DNA of 64,000 nucleotides from CAYOUV01 sp964407265 (GCA_964407265.1 CAYOUV010000011.1:1-64000), one strand, 5' to 3'. Positions 16,377 through 25,920 are shown, counted from the stretch's first letter. Numbers and translations: made by a program. The notes: generated from the sequence alone by a model not told the origin.

Positions 16377-18287
16377 ATGAAGAAAGCCCTTCTGGTATTT
16401 ATGCTTGCCACGCTTGCCCTCTTGCTGGTGGCTTGCGACTTCAGCCTGGCGGAGGATATTACTCCGCCGCCAAATTATGTGTCGCCGACCCCACCGCCTA
16501 CCCTGGGTCCATTGTTCCCGGCCCAGGCGCCCGATCTCGTCAGCGGTGCGGCGATCTTTGCCCAAAAATGCGAGCCCTGCCACGGAGCGACTGGCATGGG
16601 CGACGGCCCGCAGGCCGCGCAATTGTCTAACCCGCCGGCTGCACTGGCAGAAGCTGATGTAGCCCGTCCCGTTTCTCCGGCGAAATGGTTTGAAGTCGTC
16701 TCCCAGGGCAATATGCAAAATTTCATGCCGCCTTTTTCTGGCAGCCTGACCGAGCAGCAACGTTGGGATGTGGTTGCGTATGCCATGTCCCTCAGCACCA
16801 CTGACGACCAGATCGCTCAAGGTAAATCATTGTACGCTGCCAACTGTGCCGAATGTCACGGCCAGAATGGGAAAACCGTCGCCAAAGCGGATTTCACTGA
16901 TCAGGCCAGCATGGCCAAACTCTCGGCCCAGGATATCTTTTATGCAATAACGCAAGGTATGCCTCCCTCGATGCCTGCTCTGGGGGATAAATTGAGCGAG
17001 GATCAGAGTTTTGCCTTGGCAGCCTACGTGCGGACCTTTACCTTTGCCCGCTCCCAGGCGGCTGCGACAACCGAAACCGCTCCCGGGACCCCGGTTGGTG
17101 AGATCGCTACGACGGGTACACCCGCAGGTGAAATTGCTTCCACTGAATCGCCACCCGGCGATCTGAGCACTACGCCAGTGGCTGGTGTGGGTACGGTGAC
17201 CGGCAAGCTGAGTAATGGGTCCGGCGATACGATTCCCAGCGGGCTGACGGTGAACCTGCAGGCTTTCGATCAGGACGCCAGCGGCAACTTTAGCCGCGCG
17301 GTGCAACTTTCCGCAGCAGTGGCCCCCGACGGCAGCTACGCTTTCAAGAATGTCGAAATGCCTGACCAGCGCGCTTTCATTGCCACACTGATGTACGAGG
17401 ATGTCGAATATTCGTCAGAGCCGGTCTTTGTGACCGCCGGCCAAAGCCAGATCGACCTGCCGATCACTTTCTATGAAACCAGCACCGACACGCAACCCTT
17501 GTCGGTCGACCGCTGGCACATATTCTTCGATTTTAGCAGTGACACTACTGTCCAGGTGGTCGAGTTGGTGGTGGTGACCAACCCGACCAACAAGACCATT
17601 ATTCCCGCCAAACAGGGACAGCCGATCCTGAATTTCACCACCCCGCAAGGCGCGACCAACCTGCAATTCGAAGACACCACCCCCGGCCGCTTCATTCAAG
17701 CCGACAATGGTTTCGGAGATACTTCGCCGATCCTGCCCGGCTCCGGGCAGCATCAGGTCGTCTTTGCCTACGACATGGCTTATAACAACAAGCTCGATCT
17801 TTCACGCCAGCTGGACCTGCCGGTCGATTCGGCCATTGTCCTGGTGCCCGAGGGGCTGACGGTCAAGAGTGACTTGCTGACCAGCCAGGGACCGAGCGAC
17901 TTCCAGGGTGTGACGTACAACGTATACGGCAGCCAACCCCTGCCGGCCGGCGCAATCCTGGAGATGAGTCTTTCCGGGAAGCCCAAATCGACGGGCACAT
18001 CAGGCGTCACGACTGACTCGCGCCAAAATCTGCTGGTTGGACTGGGAGCCCTTGGCTTGGTATTGGTCCTGGGGGGCATCTTCCTGTTCGTGCGGGATCG
18101 CCGTCGCAGTAAGTCGGATGATGAATACGAACTGGATGTGGAAAGCATCGACGAACTCGACGATGCTGACAGCATTATGGACGCCATCATTGCCCTGGAT
18201 GATCTGCACCGTGCCGGGAAGATCGCCGACGAAGCCTATGAGACCCGCCGTGCGGAACTTAAGGCGCGCCTGAAAGAACTGCTCTAA
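16377..18287 (+). CDS. Diheme cytochrome c lipoprotein with Ig-like and C-terminal helical domains
   Basis: 636 aa. Start taken at ATG 16377 rather than the in-frame TTG at 16374. Lipobox LLVAC (C20). Two monoheme cytochrome domains with CXXCH at C65 and C157 and Met-Pro ligands (MPP, MPAL) are followed by a Thr/Pro linker, a carboxypeptidase-regulatory-like/beta-sandwich region (about 265-540), a membrane helix (about 560-580) and an acidic cytoplasmic tail ending in a SHOCT-like helix pair. It is embedded between the CcmI-like gene and ccmA, so it may be a client, an electron donor for maturation, or a respiratory carrier. Confidence 0.85.
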   Translation: MKKALLVFMLATLALLLVACDFSLAEDITPPPNYVSPTPPPTLGPLFPAQAPDLVSGAAIFAQKCEPCHGATGMGDGPQAAQLSNPPAALAEADVARPVSPAKWFEVVSQGNMQNFMPPFSGSLTEQQRWDVVAYAMSLSTTDDQIAQGKSLYAANCAECHGQNGKTVAKADFTDQASMAKLSAQDIFYAITQGMPPSMPALGDKLSEDQSFALAAYVRTFTFARSQAAATTETAPGTPVGEIATTGTPAGEIASTESPPGDLSTTPVAGVGTVTGKLSNGSGDTIPSGLTVNLQAFDQDASGNFSRAVQLSAAVAPDGSYAFKNVEMPDQRAFIATLMYEDVEYSSEPVFVTAGQSQIDLPITFYETSTDTQPLSVDRWHIFFDFSSDTTVQVVELVVVTNPTNKTIIPAKQGQPILNFTTPQGATNLQFEDTTPGRFIQADNGFGDTSPILPGSGQHQVVFAYDMAYNNKLDLSRQLDLPVDSAIVLVPEGLTVKSDLLTSQGPSDFQGVTYNVYGSQPLPAGAILEMSLSGKPKSTGTSGVTTDSRQNLLVGLGALGLVLVLGGIFLFVRDRRRSKSDDEYELDVESIDELDDADSIMDAIIALDDLHRAGKIADEAYETRRAELKARLKELL

Positions 18288-18289
18288 GC

Positions 18290-18988
18290 ATGATCGAAGT
18301 CCGTAAACTCGTCAAACGCTTTGGCCTGAAGACTGTCTTGCGCGGGTTGGATTTTCAAGCCCAGCCCGGCGAGTTTGTAGCCTTGCTGGGTCCCAACGGG
18401 GCGGGCAAAACCACCTTCCTGCGCATCCTGTCTTCACTTTCACGCCCCTCGATCGGGGAAGTGCGCATCGCTGGTTTTCAGCTGCCGAGTCAGGCGGCTG
18501 CAGTCCGCAACCGGCTGGGGGTGGTTTCGCATCAGCCGCTGCTTTATGGCGATTTGACTGCCGAGGAAAACCTGCGGTTTTATGGTCGCATGTACAGCGT
18601 GGAGAATCTGGATGCCCGCATTGGCGAAGTGTTGGAATTGGTGGGATTGGAACCTCGCCGCCGCGATTTGGTGCGCAACTTTTCGCGCGGCATGCAGCAG
18701 CGATTGGCGATCGGCCGCGCGGTCCTGCATGACCCGGACGTGATGCTCTTCGATGAGCCGTATACCGGTCTGGACCAGGATGCCTCGTCCATGCTGGACG
18801 ATGTCCTGCGTTCGGTCGCAGGTAAAGGGCGAACGGTCGTAATGACCTCCCACGATCTGGCGCGCGCTGAAGACTTGGCGACTCGTTTCGACATCCTGTC
18901 TCGGGGCATGATTGCGGCCTCGTCCAGTCGTGCCGATCTGGGAACGGGTAATTTGCTGACATTCTACAAAAAAGCACTGGCAGGCTGA
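18290..18988 (+). CDS. ccmA: Heme exporter ATP-binding protein CcmA
   Basis: 232 aa ABC ATPase. Walker A GPNGAGKTT (about 34-42), signature FSRGMQQR, Walker B VMLFDEP and switch His in TSHD are all present. It begins 2 bases after the preceding stop. With CcmB and CcmC it powers release of heme-loaded CcmE. Confidence 0.96.
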   Translation: MIEVRKLVKRFGLKTVLRGLDFQAQPGEFVALLGPNGAGKTTFLRILSSLSRPSIGEVRIAGFQLPSQAAAVRNRLGVVSHQPLLYGDLTAEENLRFYGRMYSVENLDARIGEVLELVGLEPRRRDLVRNFSRGMQQRLAIGRAVLHDPDVMLFDEPYTGLDQDASSMLDDVLRSVAGKGRTVVMTSHDLARAEDLATRFDILSRGMIAASSSRADLGTGNLLTFYKKALAG

Positions 18989-18989
18989 G

Positions 18990-19709
18990 ATGGCAACCGA
19001 CGAAATTAATGCGACCAAAACACGTCAGGCGGGAGCGACAAATTTTTTGCGTGCCGTCGGAGCGGTGGTCTGGAAAGACCTGTCGGCTGAATTGCGTTCG
19101 CGCGAATTGCTCTCAGCCATGCTGGTCTTTGCCCTGCTGGTCATCCTGATCTTCAACTTCGCGCTTGAACTGGACCTCCAGACCCGCCGATCTGTGACTT
19201 CCGGTGTGCTGTGGGTGACGTTCGCTTTCGCCGGGACGCTGGGTCTAAACCGTTCGATGGCGGTCGAAAAGGATCGTGGTTGCCTGGACGGCTTGCTCCT
19301 GGCACCGGTCGATCGCTCGGCGATTTATTTCGGTAAAGCCATCAGCAACCTGGCATTTATGATGATCGTCGAAGCCATCGTTCTGCCGGTCTACAGCCTG
19401 CTGTACAATATCAACCTGTTTCAGCCCGGCCTGTTGCTGGTCATCCTGCTTGGATCACTGGGTTATGTGGCGGTCGGGACACTGCTGGCCAGCATGGCTG
19501 TCCAAAGCCGCACGCGGGACGTGTTGTTGCCGATCTTGCTCTTCCCGGTCGTTGTGCCGATTCTGATCGCAGCTGTCAAGGCCAGCGGCGGTTACCTGAG
19601 CGGGGCAGAGATGAGCGAGATCATGCCCTGGCTTAATCTATTGATCGTTTACGATGTGATCTTTACGGCCATTGCCTTTATGGTCTTTGATTACGTCGTC
19701 GAAGAATAA
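18990..19709 (+). CDS. ccmB: Heme exporter permease CcmB
   Basis: 239 aa with six membrane helices and the family segment FAGTLGLNRSMAVEKDRGCLDGLLLAP. It follows ccmA by one base. Partner of CcmA and CcmC in the heme-handling ABC complex of System I. Confidence 0.96.
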   Translation: MATDEINATKTRQAGATNFLRAVGAVVWKDLSAELRSRELLSAMLVFALLVILIFNFALELDLQTRRSVTSGVLWVTFAFAGTLGLNRSMAVEKDRGCLDGLLLAPVDRSAIYFGKAISNLAFMMIVEAIVLPVYSLLYNINLFQPGLLLVILLGSLGYVAVGTLLASMAVQSRTRDVLLPILLFPVVVPILIAAVKASGGYLSGAEMSEIMPWLNLLIVYDVIFTAIAFMVFDYVVEE

Positions 19710-19736
19710 ATACTTATCTGTTTTGCGAGGAGCCTT

Positions 19737-20435
19737 ATGAAATCCAAGCCCCGTTTTCTAACAATCCTGGACATTGCCTCTGTTCTGCTGCTAGCGGTGT
19801 CAGCTTACCTGGCGTTGATCTATGCTCCGGAAGAAGCTGTCATGGGGCAGGTGCAGCGGGTGTTCTACTTTCACGTTGCGACTGCCTGGGTTGGTATGCT
19901 CGGCTTTATTGCCGCCGGTGTGGCCGGAATCGCCTTCTTGCGCACGGCTGACCTGAAGTGGGATATCATCGGGATTGCGGCGGTTGAGATCAGCCTGGTT
20001 TTCTTCCTGATCGCGATTATCCTCGGCTCGATCTGGGCCAGACCCGTCTGGAATACCTGGTGGACCTGGGATCCGCGCCTGACCACGGCTGCCATCACCG
20101 AACTGATCTATGTGGCTTACTTCATGCTGCGCCAGGGTATCGAAGATCCGGATCGGCGTGCCCGCTTCGGGGCTGTCTACACCCTGGTCGGCGCGGTCAG
20201 TGTCCCGATTACGTTCATGGCAATCCGTTTATTCCGTACCATTCATCCGGTTGTAATCGGATCGCAAAGCGCACAAGCACAGGGCGGTTTTAATATGGAT
20301 AGTGGCATGAAGGTTGCCTTCTTCTTTGCGCTATTTGCCTTTACTGTAATTTTTGTCGACCTGTTTTGGAATCGCATTCGCCTGGGTAACCTGGCGCAGA
20401 AGGTCGAACAATTGAAACTTAAGATCATGTCCTAA
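19737..20435 (+). CDS. ccmC: Heme exporter protein CcmC
   Basis: 232 aa, six helices, WWD motif WNTWWTWDPRLT (about 102-113) and flanking histidines (FYFHVATAW, IHP) that bind heme and pass it to CcmE. GAGGAG ribosome site. The next gene's AAGGAG overlaps its stop. Confidence 0.96.
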   Translation: MKSKPRFLTILDIASVLLLAVSAYLALIYAPEEAVMGQVQRVFYFHVATAWVGMLGFIAAGVAGIAFLRTADLKWDIIGIAAVEISLVFFLIAIILGSIWARPVWNTWWTWDPRLTTAAITELIYVAYFMLRQGIEDPDRRARFGAVYTLVGAVSVPITFMAIRLFRTIHPVVIGSQSAQAQGGFNMDSGMKVAFFFALFAFTVIFVDLFWNRIRLGNLAQKVEQLKLKIMS

Positions 20436-20444
20436 GGAGTCATG

Positions 20445-20609
20445 ATGTATTTTCAAGCCCCCCCTCCTGATACCAGTTCTTATATGATCGGTGGATACAC
20501 AATCTTCGCTGTCGTGATGGCCGTTTATCTGGTCAGCCTGTTCTTGCGCTGGCGCAATTTAAAACAGGAACTCTCCCTCTTGGAAGAGATGGAAGAAAAT
20601 AAACAATAA
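20445..20609 (+). CDS. ccmD: Small membrane protein CcmD-like
   Basis: 54 aa, a gene easily missed by length cut-offs. One helix (about 14-34) is followed by a charged helical tail beginning RWRNLKQEL, the layout of CcmD, which tethers CcmE to CcmABC. AAGGAG (20434-20439) is 5 bases before this ATG; another ATG lies 3 bases upstream. Assignment rests on size, topology and position after ccmC. Confidence 0.85.
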   Translation: MYFQAPPPDTSSYMIGGYTIFAVVMAVYLVSLFLRWRNLKQELSLLEEMEENKQ

Positions 20610-20628
20610 CGAAAAAAGGTTAAAATCG

Positions 20629-20669
20629 ATCAAAGGTCCGCTATAATAATAGCGAGCCTTTGATTTTTT
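20629..20669 (+). terminator. Intrinsic terminator of the ccm operon, overlapping a promoter-like -10
   Basis: An outer 8-bp stem (ATCAAAGG) and inner 6-bp stem (CGCTAT) are separated by a 2-base mismatch, with a 4-base loop and T6 after. TATAAT (20642-20647) lies in the inner stem and loop, with GTTAAA 17 bases upstream, so the same DNA may start transcription of the next gene. Confidence 0.85.
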
Positions 20670-20682
20670 AAAAGGGGACATG

Positions 20683-22314
20683 ATGAAGCACTTGCGCCTG
20701 GTTCGATTGTTGGTGATCGGATTGATTTTGACAGCTTGGTTTGTGTCGCCAGCTCATTCTGGGATTACGCCTGCGCTTGCAGCTCCAAACAATGATCCGC
20801 CTGGGCCGGACCGCTACACTTCAATTCGCGTGGATTACACCAAATACACCTGGTGGCTGGCGCGTTGGTCGAACAGTAAGGTTGTGTGTGAGATTACGGT
20901 TGACCACGATGGTCAGCCTTCCCTGGGGGAAGTTTATCGTGATTGCGACCAGGATGTTTACGACAACTGGATTGTACAAGAGCCCTGTCCGCAATTAACC
21001 CTGGCTGAAGACCCTTCTGGTTGTAAGGGTTATTACATGCATTTTGTCGACTCGTTCCCGGCGCAGAAGGAGATTCCGGTAGCCCTGCCGCCACCGGTTA
21101 TCTGGGTCTCCCTGGAAAATTGCAGCCCGAGTATGGGCACATTCAAGTGTTCCGGAGAACCATATCTCATTTTGAGCGGTGATGAGCCGCTGCCGAATGA
21201 ACATATCGAACGTATTGAAGGCCTGATGGATGGTGAACCATTTACTTGCGAGGCGATCTGCCCGCTGGAATTATTCCCCACTTCTGAGATAGGCATTGTG
21301 GTTGAGTTTTGGGCCTACTCAAGCTATGGGGATAGCAGTCAAATATTTTCGGCGGAAGTACGTGTCACGCCTGTGGATGAGGAAAACCTGGATGACCGCA
21401 ATTATTACATTGATGTGCTCAGTTCCCAATGGGCGGGACAGCCACGCGCCAGTTGTGCTGAGACCTGGGAAGCCTTCCCGCCGGTAGGCGGCACACCGCC
21501 CTGGCTGACAACGCCCGAAGAAAGCTCACAATTGAATTCGACAATCCCATATTCCTATCTGGCTGGTAACCTGATCATGCAAGGCGTGGTGGATGCTGGC
21601 GATTGTGTCGATGGCGGCCTGATGCCGGACGGCAGCGCCAACGCGTGTGGAATGGAGAAAGCCCGCCTGGAAGTTGATGTGTGGCAGAACCGTTTTGATG
21701 ACCTGATTTTAAAGGCAGCCCGGGATAGTGAAGTCCCGGCGCAATTATTGAAAAACCTATTCGCACGCGAAAGTCAATTATGGCCAGGTGTTTACACGGC
21801 TCTAGGCGAAGCCGGGTTCGGCCAGCTGACTGAAGATGGCGCTGACACCACGCTATTGTGGAATCCTTCGTTTTATGAACAATACTGCCCACTGGTGTTA
21901 ACTTGGGACACCTGTAAGGATGGATATCTAAATCTGAAAGAAAAAGAGCGTGAACTGCTGCGCAATGCACTGGTGAGCAGTGTCGTCGCCAGGTGCTCGA
22001 ATTGCGTGGCTGGTCTCGATCTGAGCCGGGCTGATTTCAGCATTTCTGTGTTCGCGAGCACCCTGTTGGCAAGCTGTGAGCAAACCGGTCGCATTGTTCG
22101 TAATGTGTCCCGGACAACACCAGGGAAGGCAGCCTCCTATGAGGATTTGTGGAAAATGACATTAGCAAATTACAATGCCGGCCCCGGCTGTTTGTCCGAA
22201 GCCGTGCAGGCAGCTTTTCGTTCGGGCCAAAAATTAACCTGGGAGGATGTGGCCCATCAACTTGACCCCGCCTGCCAGGGTGCGGTTGAGTACGTGGCTG
22301 ATATCAGTAAATAA
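20683..22314 (+). CDS. Secreted protein with lytic-transglycosylase-like (SLT) C-terminal domain
   Basis: 543 aa from the second of two ATGs (AGGGG five bases upstream). Signal peptide (about 1-30). A large beta-rich N-terminal part with many cysteines (about 35-330) has no family I recognise. The C-terminal part has the SLT pattern: catalytic-Glu-like ARESQLWPG, GEAGFGQLT and late LANYNAGPG. It probably binds or cleaves peptidoglycan or another cell-surface glycan. Single-gene unit between two terminators. Confidence 0.75.
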   Translation: MKHLRLVRLLVIGLILTAWFVSPAHSGITPALAAPNNDPPGPDRYTSIRVDYTKYTWWLARWSNSKVVCEITVDHDGQPSLGEVYRDCDQDVYDNWIVQEPCPQLTLAEDPSGCKGYYMHFVDSFPAQKEIPVALPPPVIWVSLENCSPSMGTFKCSGEPYLILSGDEPLPNEHIERIEGLMDGEPFTCEAICPLELFPTSEIGIVVEFWAYSSYGDSSQIFSAEVRVTPVDEENLDDRNYYIDVLSSQWAGQPRASCAETWEAFPPVGGTPPWLTTPEESSQLNSTIPYSYLAGNLIMQGVVDAGDCVDGGLMPDGSANACGMEKARLEVDVWQNRFDDLILKAARDSEVPAQLLKNLFARESQLWPGVYTALGEAGFGQLTEDGADTTLLWNPSFYEQYCPLVLTWDTCKDGYLNLKEKERELLRNALVSSVVARCSNCVAGLDLSRADFSISVFASTLLASCEQTGRIVRNVSRTTPGKAASYEDLWKMTLANYNAGPGCLSEAVQAAFRSGQKLTWEDVAHQLDPACQGAVEYVADISK

Positions 22315-22334
22315 TTTTGTGATCATAAGACAGA

Positions 22335-22367
22335 AAAAAAGAGAGTGGAATTGCTCCACCTCTTTTT
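22335..22367 (+). terminator. Intrinsic terminator
   Basis: Stem AAAAAGAG-a-GTGGA / TCCAC-CTCTTTTT with a 5-base loop and T5 end, 20 bases after the preceding stop. Confidence 0.85.
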
Positions 22368-22557
22368 CGTTTACGTGTGATCCAACCTCGTTTCGAGCTT
22401 GTGTACAGATACAACCTGTCCAATTTTGATGTTTGCAATCCTTCTATCCAGGCTTTTCCAGCCAATTGAACTTGTGCTAAACTATTACCTAATCCGTTCG
22501 CCCGGAGACAGTCGCAGGGCTGTTCCGTTAGCAATCTAACCATCGGAGGACATATTC

Positions 22558-24567
22558 ATGCTCACGCTTGTTGAGAAAATCCTGTTCGCGCTGGCTGTAG
22601 TGGTATCACTGTATTTCACCTGGCGCGGTGTGGAACGTATCATTAAGATGATAAGCCGCGGCCAAGGGAGACCTGACTGGTCGCTGGCCTGGAAGCGACT
22701 GGGCCAGGTCGTCCTCAAAGTCGGCACCTTCCAGCCGGTGTTGCGCTTCCGTCTGGTGCCGAGCATCTTCCACGTTATGATTGGATGGGGTTTCCTTTAC
22801 TTTGTTCTCGTAAATTTTGCAGATTTGTTGAACGCTTACATCCCCGGCTACCGCTTCCTTGAGAATGCGGGCCTGGCCGGAGGTATTTATCGTCTGCTGG
22901 CAGATTTGTTTGGGGCGGGTGTGGTGATTGGGATCGTGGCGATGGAAATTCGCCGTTTCATCCTCAAGCCGGAAGTTTTAAGCATCCGCGAGACGACGAA
23001 GCTCGATCCCCGGGCGCGGACCGGTATCCGCCTTGACTCGGCCATCGTGGCAGTCTTCATCTTCGTTCATGTTGCCTCCCGCCTGACGGGCGAAGCGATG
23101 TACTTGGCCCAGCACACAATCACTGATGCCTGGCAGCCGGTCGCCACAGCGCTGGCCGGCCTGCTATCGGGGATGAATCCGTTGGGCCTGGAGATTGGGC
23201 AGCATGTGACCTTCTGGTTGTCGCTGGGTGCGATCGTAGCCTTTCTTCCCTATTTCCCTTATTCCAAACACATCCATTTGTTCTTCGCTCCGTTTAATTA
23301 CCTGCTCAAGCCGGAACGCAAGTCGATTGGTGAATTGAGCAAAATTGACTTCGACGATGAGAGCCTCGAGCAATTCGGCGCGACCAACCTGGAGCACCTG
23401 GGCTGGGAGCAGATCATGGATGCCTTTGCCTGCATCATGTGTAACCGCTGCCAGGAAGTCTGCCCGGCTTATACAACTGGCAAGGTGCTCTCGCCATCGG
23501 CGTTGGAGGTCAACAAGCGTTATTACCTGAGCCATGCAGGTGCTGCCTTCGCGGCTGGTGAGCCGAGCAAGCCATTGCTGGAATTTGCGATCAGCGAGGA
23601 AGCGGTCTGGGCCTGTACTTCCTGCGGTGCGTGCGTGGACATCTGCCCCGTTGGCAACGAACCGATGCGCGATATCCTCAGCATCCGCCGCTCGCTGGTT
23701 CTGATGGAGAATTCCTTCCCCAAGCAATTGGAGAATGCTTTCCGCGGTATGGAGCGCAATGTCAACCCGTGGAATATCGCCCCGGCAGAACGCATGAAAT
23801 GGGCTGAGGGGCTGGACGTGCCGACCATCGAGCAGAACCCCGAACCCGAAATTCTGTGGTGGGTGGGTTGTGCCTCTGCCACTGACGCCCGCGCCCAAAA
23901 AACCGCCCAGGCTTTTACCAGGATCTTGAACGCAGCTGGCGTAAATTATGCGGTGCTCGGCCAGAACGAGCAGTGTTCGGGCGACTCGGCCCGTCGTGCC
24001 GGGAATGAGTACCTGTTTTTTGAGCTGGCCAATGCCAACGTTGAAATCCTGAACGAGGTGGCCCCCAAACGCATCGTGACCACTTGTCCGCACTGCCTGC
24101 ATACGCTCAAGAACGAATACCCGGCTTTTGGCGGGAACTATGAAGTCATCCATCACACGCAGTTGATCAACGAACTGGTCGGCGCGGGCAAGATTCAGAT
24201 GGATTTGGAGGGCGACAATCTGAAAGTGACCTTCCACGACCCGTGTTACCTGGGCCGCCAAAACAAGATCTTTGAGGCTCCCCGTGAGGACTTGAAGGCT
24301 GCCCGGCTGGAAGTTGTCGAAATGCCGCGCCACGCCGATAAATCCTTCTGCTGCGGCGCGGGGGGCGCACAGATGTGGAAAGAAGAAGAGCACGGCACGA
24401 CCAACGTCAATAAGGCGCGTTTTGGTGAGGCCAAGGCTACCGGTGCAGATACCCTGGCGGTCGGCTGCCCGTTCTGCATGGTCATGCTGACCGATGCCTC
24501 CAAAGCCGACGACAGCTCTGTCCAGGTCAGGGATGTGGCTGAGATCGTGGCTGATCGAATGAAATAG
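22558..24567 (+). CDS. HdrDE-like membrane iron-sulfur reductase
   Basis: 669 aa. Five to six N-terminal helices (about 1-250; nitrate reductase gamma/HdrE-like, probably heme b) are fused to a cytoplasmic part with two [4Fe-4S] motifs (CIMCNRCQEVCP, CTSCGACVDICP) and two CCG domains. The CCG domains supply the CPHC, DPCYLG, FCCGAGG and CPFC cysteines typical of HdrD catalytic clusters. Such proteins join a cytoplasmic thiol, flavoprotein or fatty-acid-derived donor to the menaquinone pool. GGAGGA ribosome site at about 22545. A TGCTAAACT extended -10-like site lies at 22475-22483. No Etf or dehydrogenase partner is adjacent, so the electron donor is open. Confidence 0.88.
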   Translation: MLTLVEKILFALAVVVSLYFTWRGVERIIKMISRGQGRPDWSLAWKRLGQVVLKVGTFQPVLRFRLVPSIFHVMIGWGFLYFVLVNFADLLNAYIPGYRFLENAGLAGGIYRLLADLFGAGVVIGIVAMEIRRFILKPEVLSIRETTKLDPRARTGIRLDSAIVAVFIFVHVASRLTGEAMYLAQHTITDAWQPVATALAGLLSGMNPLGLEIGQHVTFWLSLGAIVAFLPYFPYSKHIHLFFAPFNYLLKPERKSIGELSKIDFDDESLEQFGATNLEHLGWEQIMDAFACIMCNRCQEVCPAYTTGKVLSPSALEVNKRYYLSHAGAAFAAGEPSKPLLEFAISEEAVWACTSCGACVDICPVGNEPMRDILSIRRSLVLMENSFPKQLENAFRGMERNVNPWNIAPAERMKWAEGLDVPTIEQNPEPEILWWVGCASATDARAQKTAQAFTRILNAAGVNYAVLGQNEQCSGDSARRAGNEYLFFELANANVEILNEVAPKRIVTTCPHCLHTLKNEYPAFGGNYEVIHHTQLINELVGAGKIQMDLEGDNLKVTFHDPCYLGRQNKIFEAPREDLKAARLEVVEMPRHADKSFCCGAGGAQMWKEEEHGTTNVNKARFGEAKATGADTLAVGCPFCMVMLTDASKADDSSVQVRDVAEIVADRMK

Positions 24568-24579
24568 TTTTTTAAATAA

Positions 24580-24604
24580 TGGGGCAGGCTTTCGGCCTAC
24601 CCCA
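24580..24604. terminator. Convergent terminator hairpin
   Basis: GGGG-c-AGGC paired with GCCT-a-CCCC around a short loop, midway between two convergent genes. T tracts are weak on both sides. Confidence 0.6.
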
Positions 24605-24611
24605 ATTGATT

Positions 24612-25745
24612 TTACTGGCCGTCAAGGCATTGTTTCAAACGCCACACGCCCTGTTCGATTTTACCTGACTCGTAAAACGAAATCCCCAGGCGCAGGTATT
24701 CGCGCATCCCACCCCGGCCGGAAAAGAGTACCCCTGGCCGGAAGTTGACTTTGAACATCTCGGATCTGTGCTGCAAATCCAGGGTATCGATCCCGGGCAG
24801 GCGCATCCAGAAGAAGAATCCGCCGTGTGGGCAGGTGTATTGGGCTTGGGGGATAGTGTTTTTCAGGGCAGCGTCCATCACCGCAACTCGCGCACTGTAA
24901 ACATCGATTAACTTTGAGATGTTTTGCTCGACCTCGTCATTCTCGAGTACGCGGCGTACAATGGCGGATGTGAACGGATTCATCCCACCGCCGCTGTCAA
25001 GTAAACCGCACCCAACCAGGACTTGGATGATTTTTGTGTGCGCCTGGATCCAACCCAGGCGCAGGCCGGGAGCCAGGATTTTCGAGAATGAGTTGAGCGA
25101 AACCACGTTTTCAACATTGGTGTAGGCAGCGAAAGGTTGGGGAGGAGTCTGTGTATAGCTCAGAAATTGATAGACCTCATCCGCCAGAATGAAAAATCCA
25201 TATTCCTGGCTCAATGCGACCAGTTGCTCGCGGCGTTCCCGGGGCATAGTGTGCCCACTCGGGTTCTGGAAGGTGGGAATGACATAAATGAATTTCGGGC
25301 GCACCTCGACCAGTTTTTCCTGCAGCGCTTCGATCATCAGACCCTGCTCGTCGGTCTGGATGGGCGCAACCTGCAGCCCGTGGTCTTCGAAAATTCGCAG
25401 CGCCAGGAAATAAGACGGCTCTTCGACGAAGATCGTGTCACCGGGGTGGGTCAAGAGCGTACACAGCAGGTCGAGCCCCCCCGAAGCGCCATTGGTGATG
25501 AACAAGCTTTCCGAAGTCACCGGAGTGCCGTAACGCCGGCCTAGAAAATCCGCCAGTGCCCGCCGGAAATTGCCGTCTCCCTGCTCGGCACCATATTGCA
25601 GGAAGGACGGGTCATTCTGAGCCATGCGTTCTTCCGCAGCTCGGCGGAGTACCTCGAGCGGAAGGAGCGAAAATTGGGGGTCGCCCAATCCCAGGTCAAT
25701 CACATCCGGGGGGATATTTACTTGTGAAGTTTGATCATTTGACAT
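24612..25745 (-). CDS. PLP-dependent aminotransferase, class I/II
   Basis: 377 aa fold-type I aminotransferase. Visible features are the PLP lysine in SFSKILAPGLRLGW (about 227-240), NPSGHTMP, and ADEVYQ. It lacks the GntR domain of MocR regulators but resembles the ARO8/2-aminoadipate aminotransferase branch. AAGG lies 9 bases upstream. Monocistronic. The substrate cannot be fixed from sequence; aromatic or alpha-aminoadipate-type amino acids are likeliest. Confidence 0.85.
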   Translation of the reverse strand: MSNDQTSQVNIPPDVIDLGLGDPQFSLLPLEVLRRAAEERMAQNDPSFLQYGAEQGDGNFRRALADFLGRRYGTPVTSESLFITNGASGGLDLLCTLLTHPGDTIFVEEPSYFLALRIFEDHGLQVAPIQTDEQGLMIEALQEKLVEVRPKFIYVIPTFQNPSGHTMPRERREQLVALSQEYGFFILADEVYQFLSYTQTPPQPFAAYTNVENVVSLNSFSKILAPGLRLGWIQAHTKIIQVLVGCGLLDSGGGMNPFTSAIVRRVLENDEVEQNISKLIDVYSARVAVMDAALKNTIPQAQYTCPHGGFFFWMRLPGIDTLDLQHRSEMFKVNFRPGVLFSGRGGMREYLRLGISFYESGKIEQGVWRLKQCLDGQ

Positions 25746-25920
25746 GCAATTAAGCCTTATCCTGTGATCCTGCTCACAAATTATCCCATATCTTGGTTAA
25801 GGATAAAGTGTATTCCTATTTTTGTAAAAAGGAGTACCGCAGGTGCCAGATATATGGCAAGCTTCATTTATTTGCGCTGATGCATCCAGCTGAGGCTGAG
25901 CCCGAATCGCCCTGGTCCTG

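Noticed and set aside
23164..24393. 409-codon minus-strand frame opposite the HdrDE-like gene
   Set aside because: The sense strand has unmistakable cluster motifs; the antisense product has no family features.
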